A DNA stretch of 64,000 nucleotides from Hysterangium stoloniferum. Its lineage: Eukaryota; Basidiomycota; Agaricomycetes; Hysterangiales; Hysterangiaceae. Position numbers and translations under genes: made by a program. The DNA lies in contig WHVD01000148.1 of NCBI GenBank assembly GCA_015178975.1, positions 62,001 to 126,000 on the forward strand, written 5' to 3'. Under the pieces are notes generated by a model. It was not told the origin of the DNA and did no database searches. It worked only from the letters and a program-made list of their open reading frames with translations. Below are positions 45,662 through 56,686 of the stretch, piece after piece (the first letter of the stretch is position 1; every line of letters begins with the position of its first letter).

Positions 45662-46608
45662 TGTTACAACCGTGTCGTAACCCATGTCGCAACCTGATGG
45701 TCTCCGAGAATACTACAGTCTATCGATGTTTCGAGTTATTGATCAAGTCATCATTTTGGCAACCTTTGGAATACTGACACTGACGTATACCTTCGCGGCA
45801 ATCAAACCTCGTTTACGCCCCTGTCAAAATATACTCTACCATCTGGTTATGCTTTGATACGCCCCCTTTCATTATGATGATCCATTTTACTCTATGTTTC
45901 ACATATGCCCATATATACCTGTAGCCCATGGACTATTCCCTTTTCTCGTAATTCCACTCTCGGCTAAATCTCGGCTTCCGATCTTATTGTAACTTTCCAG
46001 TTCCTAGTCAAGCTTATTTGTCAATGCCGTTTTCCGCTCTTCCCTTAGTTAGTAGTTTCTAGATGCCGATAACTCGTATATAAGACCCACTGTAATGTAA
46101 CTACTAGACAATCAGAATATCGACTTAGAATATCGACTTAGAATATTGACTTAGAATATTGACTTAGAATATCGACTTAGATCGACTTAGATACCCTCTA
46201 ATTTCCGACTCCATTATCTATTCACGACCACCACATTCCGACTCCATCCGATTTACGATTCAACCTACATTTATGACTTCAACCTCTAATCTCCAACTCT
46301 CAGTCTCCGACTGTCTCAGTCTCTGACACTCTCAGTCTCCGACACTCTCGGTCTCCGACTCTCTCAGTCTCTGACTCTCTCAGCCTCCGACTCTTGGTCT
46401 CCGACCCCTCAACCCAACCCTCAACTTATCCTTCAGTTTCCGATCGGTAGTCTACCGAGAGGTTTACTTGACAGGACTAGTTTTTGCCTGCCCGAAATTT
46501 AAGGACACCTGACGGTAACTTGCAAGGGCGCAGCACATAAGCTGAAGCCAAGTCCTTCCGTTCGGTCCCCGTCGGTCTGCCGACATCCGTCAGTTTCTGC
46601 TCTTAACA
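45662..46608 (+). mobile_element. Solo LTR, family C, 947 bp, target duplication ATATG
   Basis: Starts TGTTACAACCGTGTCGTAAC and ends CTCTTAACA, with ATATG on both sides. Precise removal restores the zinc-knuckle codons of E1 gag. It is longer than the family member at 35,782 because of two internal tandem arrays (46,113-46,190 and 46,290-46,410). It carries the 20-base core at 46,530-46,549. Confidence 0.9.
46113..46410 (+). repeat. Two minisatellite arrays inside the family C solo LTR
   Basis: Array 1: repeated AGAATATCGACTT units with CG/TG variation. Array 2: units of about 18 bp such as CTCTCAGTCTCCGA, again alternating TCCGAC and TCTGAC. The other family members have single or few copies. 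Confidence 0.75.
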
Positions 46609-47179
46609 ATATGCGGAAGTCTGGAGCATTTTAAGATAGACTGCCCTCAAGCTGGCAAAATGTCTCATTATGTCTCTATCAACAAATGCTCCGCACAGGA
46701 TATGTCAGAGGAAGCTGAGGAGCAAAGGTTATATGAAGCGGTTCATGGACTATCTATACAAGGACAAGTAAATAGCTCTGATGACGAATTGACTTTTGTT
46801 TCCATTTATGCGCCCCAAGTCGGAGACAAATTAGTAAGGGAGGAAAATCGAACGACTGGTGAAGCTCTTCCGTCTGAAGTTTATGTATCCATACTTGCCG
46901 CAGATTTCTTCGAAAAGGGAGATCGGCTGAGTGCTCATCGGCAGGACCTTGAAGGCCTGACCGAGAACTACTGTCAGACTGGAGATTCTCACGAACAAAT
47001 CAGTTCGAATTCGCTCTGTTCGCCTGGAGCTGATGTTGACACTTTCCCGTTTGATCCTGGGAACCCCCCCCGATTTACTACCGTACGAGAACTCGGATTT
47101 GGAGGACAGCGATAATGATCCAGTATTGGATTCCCCTTCGAAGCATGTTCCTTGCTGAAGTGAGCGCAGGAATGTAGGC

Positions 47180-50100
47180 TTGTCCCTGCACAAGGAAAGT
47201 AAGAGGCCTCGAATCCAATACCCTTGTCCCAGTTGTCTGATGAAGGAGGATACTACGATCCTTTATCGAAAACGGGATCCTCCCAGTGGTTACTCTAGCA
47301 TAGGAGTTGCAGCGCTCCATGTTTTCGGTCATGTAGGAGCTCCCGATTCACCCGAACGCGTTAAAATTCGAATGGACACAGGAGCGGATCTTTCCCTTAT
47401 ATCGGAGGAATTCTACAAGGAGCTGCAGGGCATATATAAGTTGAAACAAGGACTCAAGTTGCGTCTAATCCAGCTCACGGGTAACGCTAAAGTTATCGGA
47501 TATGTTAATATTCCTATTTACCTGGAGGACGACAGTGGAACGTTACTGAAGTTCGCAGCGGAAACTTATGTCGTTAGAGGAATGACGGTGCCAATTCTTT
47601 TAGGAGAGGATTTCCATATTAATTATGAAATCGGGACTCTAAGAGATCAGCTGTTGGGATCTAGACTTATTCTCCCGGGACGACAGGGTTTTATTCCAGC
47701 CAGTTCTTCTAAGTAATCTCAACCTTTGACCTTCACCGTCAATAAGGCCCCTTTCGGGAAGCATGAGAAGGAGCAATCCAAACTCACCTCTCTCCCCGAT
47801 AAAGGTGTGCGTACTGAAAGAGTCGCGTGAGCCTTGGAGGATTGCACTATCGATCCAGAGTCAGCCAGACTAGTGCCTATTTTTGTTGAAGATCTAGAGG
47901 GCGATGAATGGATTGTTGAAGGAATTGTATTGCAAAATGAGGACGGTTTGATATTAGCCACACCAATCACGGCAATTTCAAGGAATAGTGCGGCAGTACC
48001 TTTAGCCAATCCATCGCTAACCCCTAAGACTATCCGACGAGGGGAGACAATAGGGATAATTCATGACCCCGCTCGTTGGGCTCACAAGCCCAGGTCACTC
48101 GAGGAGAAAGGTTTAATGGTAGCAGGTGTGACCAAGATCACACACCTTATCGAAAGTCTCTCTCAACTTGAGGAGGACCGTCAAGTTGCCTCAGAGAGGC
48201 CTAAGCCACCTGTTGAACCAGAGATTGCGGACAATTTCAAACCGCCTGGTCCTAAGACGGCTGCAGTGGCTGATAATGAGAAATTTGCCTCAGAGGATCT
48301 TCACAAGTTAGTCAATTTGGGACTGGATATACCAACGGAGGTCCTGCCACGTCTCAGATCAGTTTTGACTGAGAACATTAAGGCTTTTGGAGTCGACGGA
48401 TGGTTAGGGCAAGTGGAATGTAGAGTCCCTGTCCCCTTGAAAGAGGGAGCCCAGCCCATATCCATGCCTATGTTCCCTTCGTCCCCTGCCAATAGGAGAG
48501 TTATAGACAAGCAAATGGATACCTGGTTCAAACAGGGTGTCATTGAGCCATCTAAAAGCCCCTGGGGAGCACCAGCCTTTGTAGTATATCGCAATGGTAA
48601 ACCGAGGGTGGTCATCGACTATCGGAAACTTAATCATCTCACTGTTCCAGACAAATTCCCTTTACCACGTCAATCGGAGATCATGCAGGCGCTGTCGGGA
48701 TCAAATGTTCTTTCTTCTTTCGATGCGCTAGCTGGGTTTACTCAATTAGAAATGTTGGAGGACGATAAGCCCAAAACAGCCTTTAGATCCCATAGAGGGC
48801 TGTGGCAATTTAAAAGGATGCCATTCGGGCTCAGAAACGGCCCCTCCACATTTCAGCGCGTCATGCAAACAGTTTTAGCACCCTACTTGTGGATTTTTTG
48901 TTTAGTCTACATCGATGACATAGTCATATTCTCTAAGAACTGGGATGATCATTTGCTTCACCTGAATCAGGTGCTTGGTGCTATCGCTTCGGCCGGTATC
49001 ACTCTCTCTCCCAAGAAATGTTTTATCGGATATAATTCGATATTGTTATTGGGTCATAAAGTATCCAGGTTGGGTTTTTCAACCCACCAAGAAAAAGTTC
49101 ACGCTATATTGGAACTGGCCCCACCCACTAAGGTTTCTGACCTACAATGGTTCCTTGGAATGGTCCTTTACTTTTCAGTGTATATACCATTCTATTCATG
49201 GATGGTGTCCCCTTTATTCTCGCTCCTAAAAAAGGGAACACCCTGGACGTGGACCGCTGAACATGTCCGAGCTTATGAGGATGTTAAAACTGCATTAGGA
49301 TCAGCTCCAGTGCTGGGACATCCAGTTAGTGGGATGCCCTACCGATTGTATACGGACGCTTCGGATTTTGCCTTGGGTTGTTGTCTCCAACAAGTCCAGA
49401 AGATGGCTTTAGGAGACTTAGTGGACACTAAAATCTATGCCCAAGCCAAGTTGGCTTTTGACCGTGCGCAGGATGTGCCATCCTTTGTTCATTGGTACAA
49501 AACCAAACAGCCCGAGATTGAGTGGTCGGATTCATGGGGACCCACTTTTGAGGCGACCGAAGTTACTGTTGAACAAGTCATTGCATATTGGAGTCGCACA
49601 CTGAAAAGTGCTGAACGTAACTATTCTGCTACTGAACGGGAAGCGTTAGCAGCAAAGGAGGGACTAGTCCACTTTCAACCTTTCATTGAAGGTGAACATG
49701 TTCTGCTCATTACGGACCATGCAGTTCTGCAATGGGCTAGATCTTACGAGAACACTAATCGTCGACTAGCTGCATGGGGGGCGATATACGCTGCATTTCC
49801 AGGTCTCGAGATTTTGCATCGAGCAGGGAGAGTTCACAGCAACGTGGACCCACTGTCCAGACTCCCTTGGGTACCAGCCTTCGTGAGCCCTATTAGAGAT
49901 GACTTGCAGGCTATCACCTCGACCTCTCTGGACAAGAGTACTGAGGAAAAACTATGGAAGAACGAACCCGCTAAGAAGGCGGTCTTCTCTACCATACTCG
50001 ATTCTATGGAACCTTTCGGAGTAACTCAAAAGGTCCGACAGTCAGAATGGGATTCTCATAACGCAATAAGGAACAACCAGGAAGACGAGTCTGACTTCGC

Positions 50101-52119
50101 ATTGTGTCATCCTCAGCTACTAATCAGCATCGAGGAGGGATATATAAAGAAATTTCTAGAGGGTTATTCAAGGGACCCCGTTTTCAGGAATCTCTACGCT
50201 CTAGATACCCCTTCACCCAATGCAGTTGTTACTCCTTCTCACTACTTCGTGGGAGCAAACCGACTCCTGTACTTTCGCGACTCGGACTGGAAAAGTCGAG
50301 TCTGTGTACCCAGAACCATGATTAACTCGATTTTAAGGTTGGTACATGATAACCCTTTTGAGGGAGCACACGCCGGAGGTCAGCGGTTGTTCAACCTGAT
50401 GAAAGACCGGTTCTTTTGGCCAAGAATGCTACAAGATTGCGTATCGTACGCGCATACCTGCGACATCTGCCAAAAAACCAAAGTCAATCGCACCGCTCGT
50501 CAAGGAGCCCTCAGACCGGCTGACGTACCTTTTAGGCCATTCGAGGTAGTTTCTATGGACTTAATCACTGGACTACCCGACTCAGGAAAGGATGCGTATT
50601 CCGCAGTCTTCGTCGCCGTTGATAAATTGACGCATTATGCTATTACTGTGAGGAGTATGCTTTTACCACAGTATCATTGTGGTAAAACACTCCTTTTATT
50701 TCATTTATATTTTACATATTCTATTCATATTTTTCTATCTTTCATATTCTTCGAATATTGCATATTTCATTAGTTCGAAGCATTGTGTATACTTGTGGGT
50801 GCACTCAGCACCAATTAGAACTCAGACACACTTTAACCCAAGAACCACCACTCGTAAGACACAAACTAGGTCTACTACGAGCGGTGATCAGGGTAACGTG
50901 TCAGCTACTACATAAGTAGCAATATCTGAACTGCTAAACACTTCTGGCCTTGAACTGTAATAGTCGAGGCCTCCACTCGAACCATCGCACTCGTTGACTC
51001 CTTTGTCATCTTGTGCTCTTTCTCTCACTTTCTCTTATATTGCACCGAATAGGTCAATATCCTTCCTTTCTACTCATTTCTTCGTATATAGAACGGTCAG
51101 AACTTCCACCACTCTTCACAATTACAATACCTACCTTTTCGAACCTTACGGCTGAAGGATTTGCACGAATATTTGTCAAACAGGTGGCAAGCCCCTTCGG
51201 ACTGCCCTCTTGAATAATCTGTGACTGGGATAAGAGATGGACCTGCAGGTTTTGGCGGGAAGTCTGTAAGATCTATGGTACCACCCTTGCGGTATCTTCG
51301 GCTCATCATCCTCAAACGGATGGGCAAACAGAGAATATGAATGCGACCATAGAACAGATGCTTCGAGCCTATTGTGCTTCTGCTAAGGAAAGCTGGTCCC
51401 AGTGGATTGAGGTAGTTGTTCACGCATACAACTCGACTGTTCACAGTTCCACAAACTACGCCCTGGCCTTCTTATTAATGGGATACCTTCCAAGAGGAAT
51501 GTCTCGAGTTCTAGGAGGTGACGAACCCCTAGTTCCTAGAGAACTATCAGACAGCCCTATGGCCGACCAATGGATCCTCGAGCTAGAAAATCATCGGCAG
51601 ATGGCGTGGGATTCAATCGCTCAAGCCCAAGAGATTCAAGCACGAGCGTATAACACGAAGCAAAGACCTGTAGAAGATATCTCTGAGGGAGACTTTGTAT
51701 CGGTGAACCCCCACTCCCTCGAACTGGTGGAAGTCAAGGGAACGGGGAAGAAACTAATACAAAGACGGATTGGACCATTCGAGGTCATTGAGAAATTGAA
51801 CTCTCAAGTATTTAGGCTTAAGATCCCCCTGGAGTATCTGATGCATCCAGTCATTAATCGGGATCATCTGCGGAAATATCAACCCTCTCCTCCCAAGCTA
51901 GGTCCAAGACCCCAACTTGAGAACCTAAGAGAGTTGAAATCAGATCATGAAGAATATGAAGTCGAAGCTATTGTTGGACATAGGAAACAGCGAAATCGTC
52001 TGCTATTTAGGGTGCGCTGGAAAGGTTATGGACCCGAAGAGGATTCGTGGTTAAGCAGCACTGACCTCAGAAATGCTCTGGCACTTCTGAGGGCATACAA
52101 GGCGCTGTTCAACATTTAA
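47180..52119 (+). pseudogene. E1 pol: protease, RT, RNase H, integrase, chromodomain
   Basis: One frame holds the protease (RMDTGADLSLIS) and then RT (WGAPAFVVYRNGKPRVVIDY; MPFGLRNGPSTFQ; VYIDDIVIFS). RNase H follows (YRLYTDASDFALGCC; NYSATEREALAAKEGL), then the integrase zinc finger (H, H, CDICQKTK), the DMLITGLPDS-like core and PQTDGQTENMN. The C-terminal chromodomain reads YEVEAIVGHRKQRNRLLFRV then WKGYGPEEDSWLS, ending LFNI-stop at 52,119. Interruptions are TAA at 47,714, TGA at 47,828, the solo LTR at 50,647-51,120 (inside integrase) and TGA at 51,211. The TGA codons fit CGA to TGA. The chromodomain places it among chromoviruses, which target heterochromatin. Confidence 0.9.
50647..51120 (+). 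mobile_element. Solo LTR, family S, 474 bp, target duplication ATTAC
   Basis: Starts TGTGAGGAGTATGC and ends CTCTTCACA. ATTAC lies on both sides. Removing it restores the E1 integrase codons (HYAIT joined to IPTFSN). It is the plus-strand partner of the LTR at 38,451-38,924. Confidence 0.92.
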
Positions 52120-52467
52120 CAGGATATATGCGCTCAAGGAATCATCTATTCTATCATTTATTCCATCTCTTTCGTAACTTCCTTATCTCAGTTATTCAGT
52201 GAGCCATCTCATTGGCTTTATTCTCTTTCATTTTTCTATCCCTCTGGTCGATTGGGACAACCACTAATTGGTGGCGGACACATTTCCCCAAAACCCAGCC
52301 ACAATTAATGAATTTTATTTAACGACCAACTGAGCGGAGTTTCAATTCAATATATATAAAAAAGTACACGTAAATTCGCATAAATTTTCTTTATCTTTCA
52401 CACCACGTCCTTCACCTATCTACAGCCCTCCCCTCTATCTCCAACTTCACCACCTTATTGTGCTATA
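52120..52467 (+). promoter_or_regulatory. Spacer with TATA-like box before E1 ORF3
   Basis: Follows the pol stop. It contains TATATATAAAAAA at 52,351-52,363, about 105-115 bp before the ORF3 start, then a pyrimidine-rich leader (CCTTCACCTATCTACAGCCC). This is what a separate Pol II promoter of a fungal gene looks like. No such box is needed if ORF3 were made from the genomic RNA. Confidence 0.45.
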
Positions 52468-54589
52468 ATGCTCCCTTTCCAACAAAACAAGCAAGTCCTC
52501 CCTAAGTTCAAAAAGGTCCCACGAGCCCCAACAGCCAGTACATCCACGACCGGCGGGGGGATTCATCACCCGCGTGCCTCATACAGACAATGTCGAGAGC
52601 AATCGGGGTACCCAAGAATCAACCCCCCTGTCGACTTTCTCCTTTGGTGATGAGCCGGGGGGAAATACCGGTACGGATTGGAGCAAGCCGTTAGGACCCT
52701 CCGTCAGACCGTCATCTGAGGAAGTCACTGCTATCATGCGGAAGCAGGAAATGTTTATGGAAGAACACAATGCAAGGAGGCTCACCCGCAAAAGAGAAAG
52801 GCGTGCTGAGTATAGAAGTCAACAGGAGGCGAGGGGAGCAAGAGAAGGAGTCCCCTCCAAGCGGCAGCGGCGTGAGTACAGAGCGCAATTCGGAAACAGA
52901 GCTTCCGCGCCGATCCTTCCCCCCCCGGGAGAGAAATGGGCCGACTTCGCGGAGACTGATTATAGTGAGGGTGGGACGCCTTGCATTAGGACGACGGGAA
53001 CCAAGAGCTGGAAGGAGAAGGAGGGTACCATCTTTTATGACTGGGAACTACTTCGACTCATTAAGTTGCAACGAATAGTTCTTACCTGAGGGGATGGTCA
53101 AACGTTGCCCCAGCGAGAAAAGGAATACCGTAGGGGACCAATTGATTTTTCCTCGGATGAGGATGAGGAGGAAGATGAGAACAGGAATGGTGTGTATAGC
53201 ATCCGATCTCTGGGAGAGGATTGCCATGAAGGGTTCCTTCTCCCGTCTAAAGTTCACTTTGTAACCAGCGACCCCAACCAAAGACAAATGCGGAGACCGT
53301 CATCCAGAGTATGGAGGGGTCACCGCCCTAGTCAACAGTCACTGGAATGCGAACCTTCCATGATTCTGGTCCCACGTCTTTCGCCAACGTCGAGGCCCCT
53401 TCCCATCATTCACCCTACACATACTCCCTCAGCCCCAATTCTAACGCCTCATTTACCTCCCTCTCCAAAAGCTGTACCAGTCCCAACCTCACTTAGGATG
53501 TCGAGGCCCCCTCCCATCCTTCACCCAGCACACACTCCCTCAGCCCAACGTGAACCTTCCCCGATTCCAGTCCCACACCTTTCACCAAGGTCGAGGCCCC
53601 TTCCCGTCCTTCTTCCGGCACGCACTCCCCCAGCCCCGATTCTGGTGCCTCGTCTCTCTCCCTCCCCGAAAGCTATACTGGTCCCGACCCAACTTCCGCC
53701 GTCACCGGGTATCCCTCCTGACTCTCCGTATTCATATTGTGTGTCCTTGGATAGCCCTATCCAGGACCTTCCACCAGAGCGAATGGATGTTGATTTGGAC
53801 CCTCCTACACCGGACGTCATCGATCCCATGGCAAGCAGAAAGGTGAAGGAGATGCAGAAAGCCACCACACCTCTCCGAGAACAATCCCCTATTCCCGTCC
53901 TCGACAGCCCGCTTCCCCTCACTGAGCCCGTATCCACAACTTTCTGGATGTGAGTAGCTGTCAACTACCCTTCCGAACAGTTTCCTGTCAGAAGGGTGCA
54001 ATCACAGCTCGTGCCGGTACTTCAGCAACCGGTCCTTCAAGGGAGCCTTAAGGGTTGTCACGGTCTGGCTCCATTGTCGGAGATAATGGAGGATTTCTAT
54101 CTCTCCTTCGAGGATCTCGCAGAGGGGAAGAACTTTGCGCGAGCAGCACAGGAGATTAAACTCTCTATGTTCCGGCACATCATAGTGGAGCTTCACCGTC
54201 TGCCCCCAGACTCAGCGAATGTCCTCTCTATTGCTGGCTTAGTAGATTTACTCGAGGCCCTCGTCTTGACACCTCCCACAGAGACCACCACGCAGCCACA
54301 CGTTCCTGCCCCGCTGCCCGCGTCTTCATTTCCCCTCCCCAATGCTCCTCTTCTCGCGCGGATTTCCGCTCCGCCGGTTAGTGTCCGTGCAGTCGTTCGT
54401 TGCAGAGAGAAAGCCTACAGACGATGGGCCGACTCCTTGTACAGGAATTCTAGTGATTTGGCTCGGGCGAGAATAGCCGAATCTTTCAGAGTAAAAAGGG
54501 AACGATGGGGAAACATCATTTTGGACCTTGGGGGATCCTCACAGGAAGCTTGGGGCGGCATCCCAGATGCTCTTCGACACCTAGTATAG
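52468..54589 (+). pseudogene. E1 ORF3: additional sense ORF between pol and 3' LTR, function unknown
   Basis: Start MLPFQQNKQVLPKFKKV at 52,468. A G-run at 52,554-52,559 changes frame. From 52,574 a single frame runs to 54,589, interrupted by TGA at 53,087 and 53,951, both fitting CGA to TGA. In order: a basic region (RRLTRKRERRAEYR; SKRQRREYRAQF), an acidic patch (DFSSDEDEEEDE), a proline-rich repeat region, a second Pro/Ser linker and a helical C-terminal domain (EIMEDFYLSFEDLAEGKNFA; MFRHIIVELHRLPPDSANVL; AREKAYRRWADSL-like). The stop is only 25 bp before the 3' LTR. No membrane segment or signal peptide is seen, so it is not an obvious envelope gene. I do not recognise a family. The intact form would have about 700 residues. 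Confidence 0.7.
53360..53700 (+). repeat. Proline-rich tandem repeats inside E1 ORF3
   Basis: Three divergent copies of a unit whose product reads roughly LVPxLSPxSRPLPxxHPxHT then PSAPIL, with DNA landmarks GTCGAGGCCCC and CACTCCCTCAGCCC. Units are about 100-130 bp. Confidence 0.7.
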
Positions 54590-54614
54590 CACATCCCTTC
54601 GAACTGGGGGGCAC

Positions 54615-54862
54615 TGTAAAGGGTATGCATATATGCATACCTGGACTAAGGAATAATAGTTGGATTATAGTACTTTATTATTTATCTTTTATTTTATTTT
54701 TTTACATTCTTTCTATATTTCGAGCATACCCTTATTTTGTAGTTCAAAGCTTTGTGTATACGTATGGGTGCTCTCGGCGCCAAAATGACAGACACTTTTT
54801 ACCCAGCAGACACCACCTCGTAAACGACCCAGACATCGAATAGTGAGAGGTGTCAAGGGTAA
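54615..54862 (+). repeat. E1 3' LTR, left part
   Basis: Follows a purine tract (CTGGGGGGCAC). Equal to the first 248 bp of the 5' LTR except two CpG-site changes (GACGTC to GACATC, TAGCGAG to TAGTGAG). E2 is inserted at its end after GTAA. Confidence 0.9.
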
Positions 54863-55425
54863 TGTTACGACCCGTTCCCGGATGTTTCAATATCCGACTT
54901 CCGATCTCCCACTTTCGATATCTGATATCCGACTACGGAACATCATAGTTACCGTATCATCCGCGTTCTTCGTTTGTTCCGCATTTGGTAATTTGTCCGT
55001 TGACAAGTATTCACTCGTTTGTTGTTGTATTCCCGTCTCGGAATATTGTCTTCCTAATATGTCTTATTGTATTTCCATTTTAAGAATACTTCCGTTTCCG
55101 TCTTATTATGGTCTCAGTTTGTAGTACAATAATGAGTAGACTTATATTAGTTTCCGCGAATTTGTACTTTACTTTAGATCTGATATCGACTTAGTTTCTT
55201 ATTCCTCCTCCCGTCTTTCTGTATGCTCGATATTCAGAACTCTTCGGAACTCTGAATATCCATATCTTCCGTCGTTAGTTCACTTCCGAAATTAAGGACA
55301 TTGAGCGTTTGCGTAGAGGCGCAGCACATAAGCTGAAGCCGACGTCCTGACCCTATCCACGAGTTTCCGACTTCCCGGTGACTTCCCGATAGTTCCGGAA
55401 TAAGTTCCCGACACGGCACTTAACA
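54863..55425 (+). repeat. E2 5' LTR, 563 bp
   Basis: TGTTACGACCCG to CACTTAACA. Holds the 20-base core GCAGCACATAAGCTGAAGCC at 55,321-55,340, flanked by AAGGAC and GTCCT which can pair. Confidence 0.93.
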
Positions 55426-55459
55426 GTATATCAGATCTCAACTCTGCGACTCGCTCATC

Positions 55460-56686
55460 ATGGGTCCCAAACGCAAAGCTGCCGAAGGACCATCCCAACT
55501 TCAATCCCCGTTGCAACTTTACACCACCCAACCCAAAACCCCAATTCAGCCGACAACATCAGCTTCAATCGAAGAAGTTACCGAGGAGGTTACCGAGGTA
55601 ACGAAGGATCCCAATGATCCCCATACTTCCGACAACAAAGCAGAAGATCAGCCGGAGACATCGAAAAAGAAATCTCCCGACGAACCGACTGAAATGTTGT
55701 TTATCAACTCCATTGTGAAATTCGCTGACTATTTGAAATCCGCTGAGGATAGCAAAGAATCATCCCGCACCGGAGTCAAAGAACCCGAACCATTTACCGG
55801 CAAGGATCCGAAAAAATTGAAGAATTTCCTTCTTCAATGCCGTTTCAGTTTCCGTGATCGACCCAATGCTTTTAAATCCGACAGTCGAAAAGTCAATTTT
55901 GTGCTCTCATATCTCAAGGATACCGCTCAGGATTGGTTCGAACCCAGACTATCTGGAATATCCGACGAGACACCCGTATGGCTCGACGACTGGGATGCTT
56001 TCGTGGAAGAACTGGAAACTAATTTCGGACCTTACGATCAATCCGGCGAAGCAGAAAACGAACTAATGACGCTCAAGATGAAGGACAATCAACAAGTTTC
56101 CGATTATCTCGTCAAGTTCAATACCCTCGCCGCACGATGTGGATGGGACGATTCTGCCCTCAGGCACCATTTCTATATGGGACTTCCGTCACACCTTAAA
56201 GACGAAATCTGCAAAGATGGAAAGCCAAAAACTCTCCAACTCATGCAGATGAAAGCTCAAACATCCGATGCCCGTTATTGGGAACGAAAAGCCGAGGTTT
56301 CTCAGGAGAACCCGACGGAACGTTCTCAGAACAACAAGGCATCAACTAGCAAGTCTTCCGGCAACAACTCAGGCAATAATACCGGCTCTGGCACGAATAC
56401 TGGCAAATCAAATTCCGACCGGAAGAAAGACAAGAAATCCAACAAGGAAAAACAGTCAACTTCCGACAAACCCAACATTTCCCATTTGTTGGGTACCGAC
56501 GGTAAACTCACCCCAAAGGAGAAACAACGACGTATGGACAATGACCTCTGCCTTTTCTGCGGGAAAGGCGGACACAAGGTTTCCGACTGTACTGTTAAAT
56601 CCAGCTCTTCCAAGGCTCGCGCGGCAACTTCCACTACGACTACGACGTCTAAGGACAAACCCGCCATGGAGTCAAAAAAAGAGTAA
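55460..56686 (+). CDS. E2 gag with zinc knuckle, intact
   Basis: ATG lies 35 bp after the LTR and the frame of 408 codons is open. The N-terminal part is Thr/Glu-rich. The capsid region has EPEPFTGKDPKKLKNFLLQ, SYLKDTAQDWFEP, WDAFVEELETNFGPYD and HHFYMGLPSHLKDEI, typical of Ty3 gag. A Ser/Asn/Lys-rich linker leads to the nucleocapsid knuckle CLFCGKGGHKVSDC (C-x2-C-x4-H-x4-C). It forms the particle and binds RNA. It ends at TAA 56,684-56,686, four bases after an A7 slippery run. Confidence 0.92.
   Translation: MGPKRKAAEGPSQLQSPLQLYTTQPKTPIQPTTSASIEEVTEEVTEVTKDPNDPHTSDNKAEDQPETSKKKSPDEPTEMLFINSIVKFADYLKSAEDSKESSRTGVKEPEPFTGKDPKKLKNFLLQCRFSFRDRPNAFKSDSRKVNFVLSYLKDTAQDWFEPRLSGISDETPVWLDDWDAFVEELETNFGPYDQSGEAENELMTLKMKDNQQVSDYLVKFNTLAARCGWDDSALRHHFYMGLPSHLKDEICKDGKPKTLQLMQMKAQTSDARYWERKAEVSQENPTERSQNNKASTSKSSGNNSGNNTGSGTNTGKSNSDRKKDKKSNKEKQSTSDKPNISHLLGTDGKLTPKEKQRRMDNDLCLFCGKGGHKVSDCTVKSSSSKARAATSTTTTTSKDKPAMESKKE
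56674..56686 (+). promoter_or_regulatory. Probable -1 ribosomal frameshift site between E2 gag and pol
   Basis: AAAAAAA (56,674-56,680) directly before GAGTAA. Pol is open in the -1 frame relative to gag and overlaps this spot, reading on as SNPPESARTEG. A AAA AAA is a canonical X-XXY-YYZ heptamer. A downstream pseudoknot was not tested. Confidence 0.55.

Larger units (their letters stand above)
43338..47158 (+). pseudogene. E1 gag with zinc knuckle, interrupted
   Basis: ATG at 43,338 lies 78 bp after the LTR. A Ser/Pro-rich start precedes an unusual N-terminal domain of about 330 residues (VWLGRYQAILSARDLFTRPG; ILKWEVFSLFLEALRTH). TGA codons at 44,550 and 44,739 interrupt an otherwise open frame. 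Both fit CGA to TGA. The capsid-like part (KWSDLPEYDGAQSKALDYI; NAKVWWSTLD; HYIQRRVKLYRFLYGF) follows. The zinc knuckle C-WI-C-GSLEHFKID-C is split after its second Cys codon start by a solo LTR (45,662-46,608, duplication ATATG). A C-run near 47,066 is one base too long; correcting for it, an acidic tail ends at 47,156-47,158. Confidence 0.85.

Noticed and set aside
46113..46410. CRISPR-like array
   Set aside because: Repeats are contiguous minisatellites without spacers, in a eukaryotic LTR.
52468..54589. Envelope gene at the third-ORF position of E1
   Set aside because: No signal peptide, membrane helix or cysteine pattern. The product is Pro-rich and charged.
55426..55445. Primer-binding site of E2 (GTATATCAGATCTC)
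   Set aside because: It resembles the common TGGTATCAGAGC site only in part, so I did not enter it.
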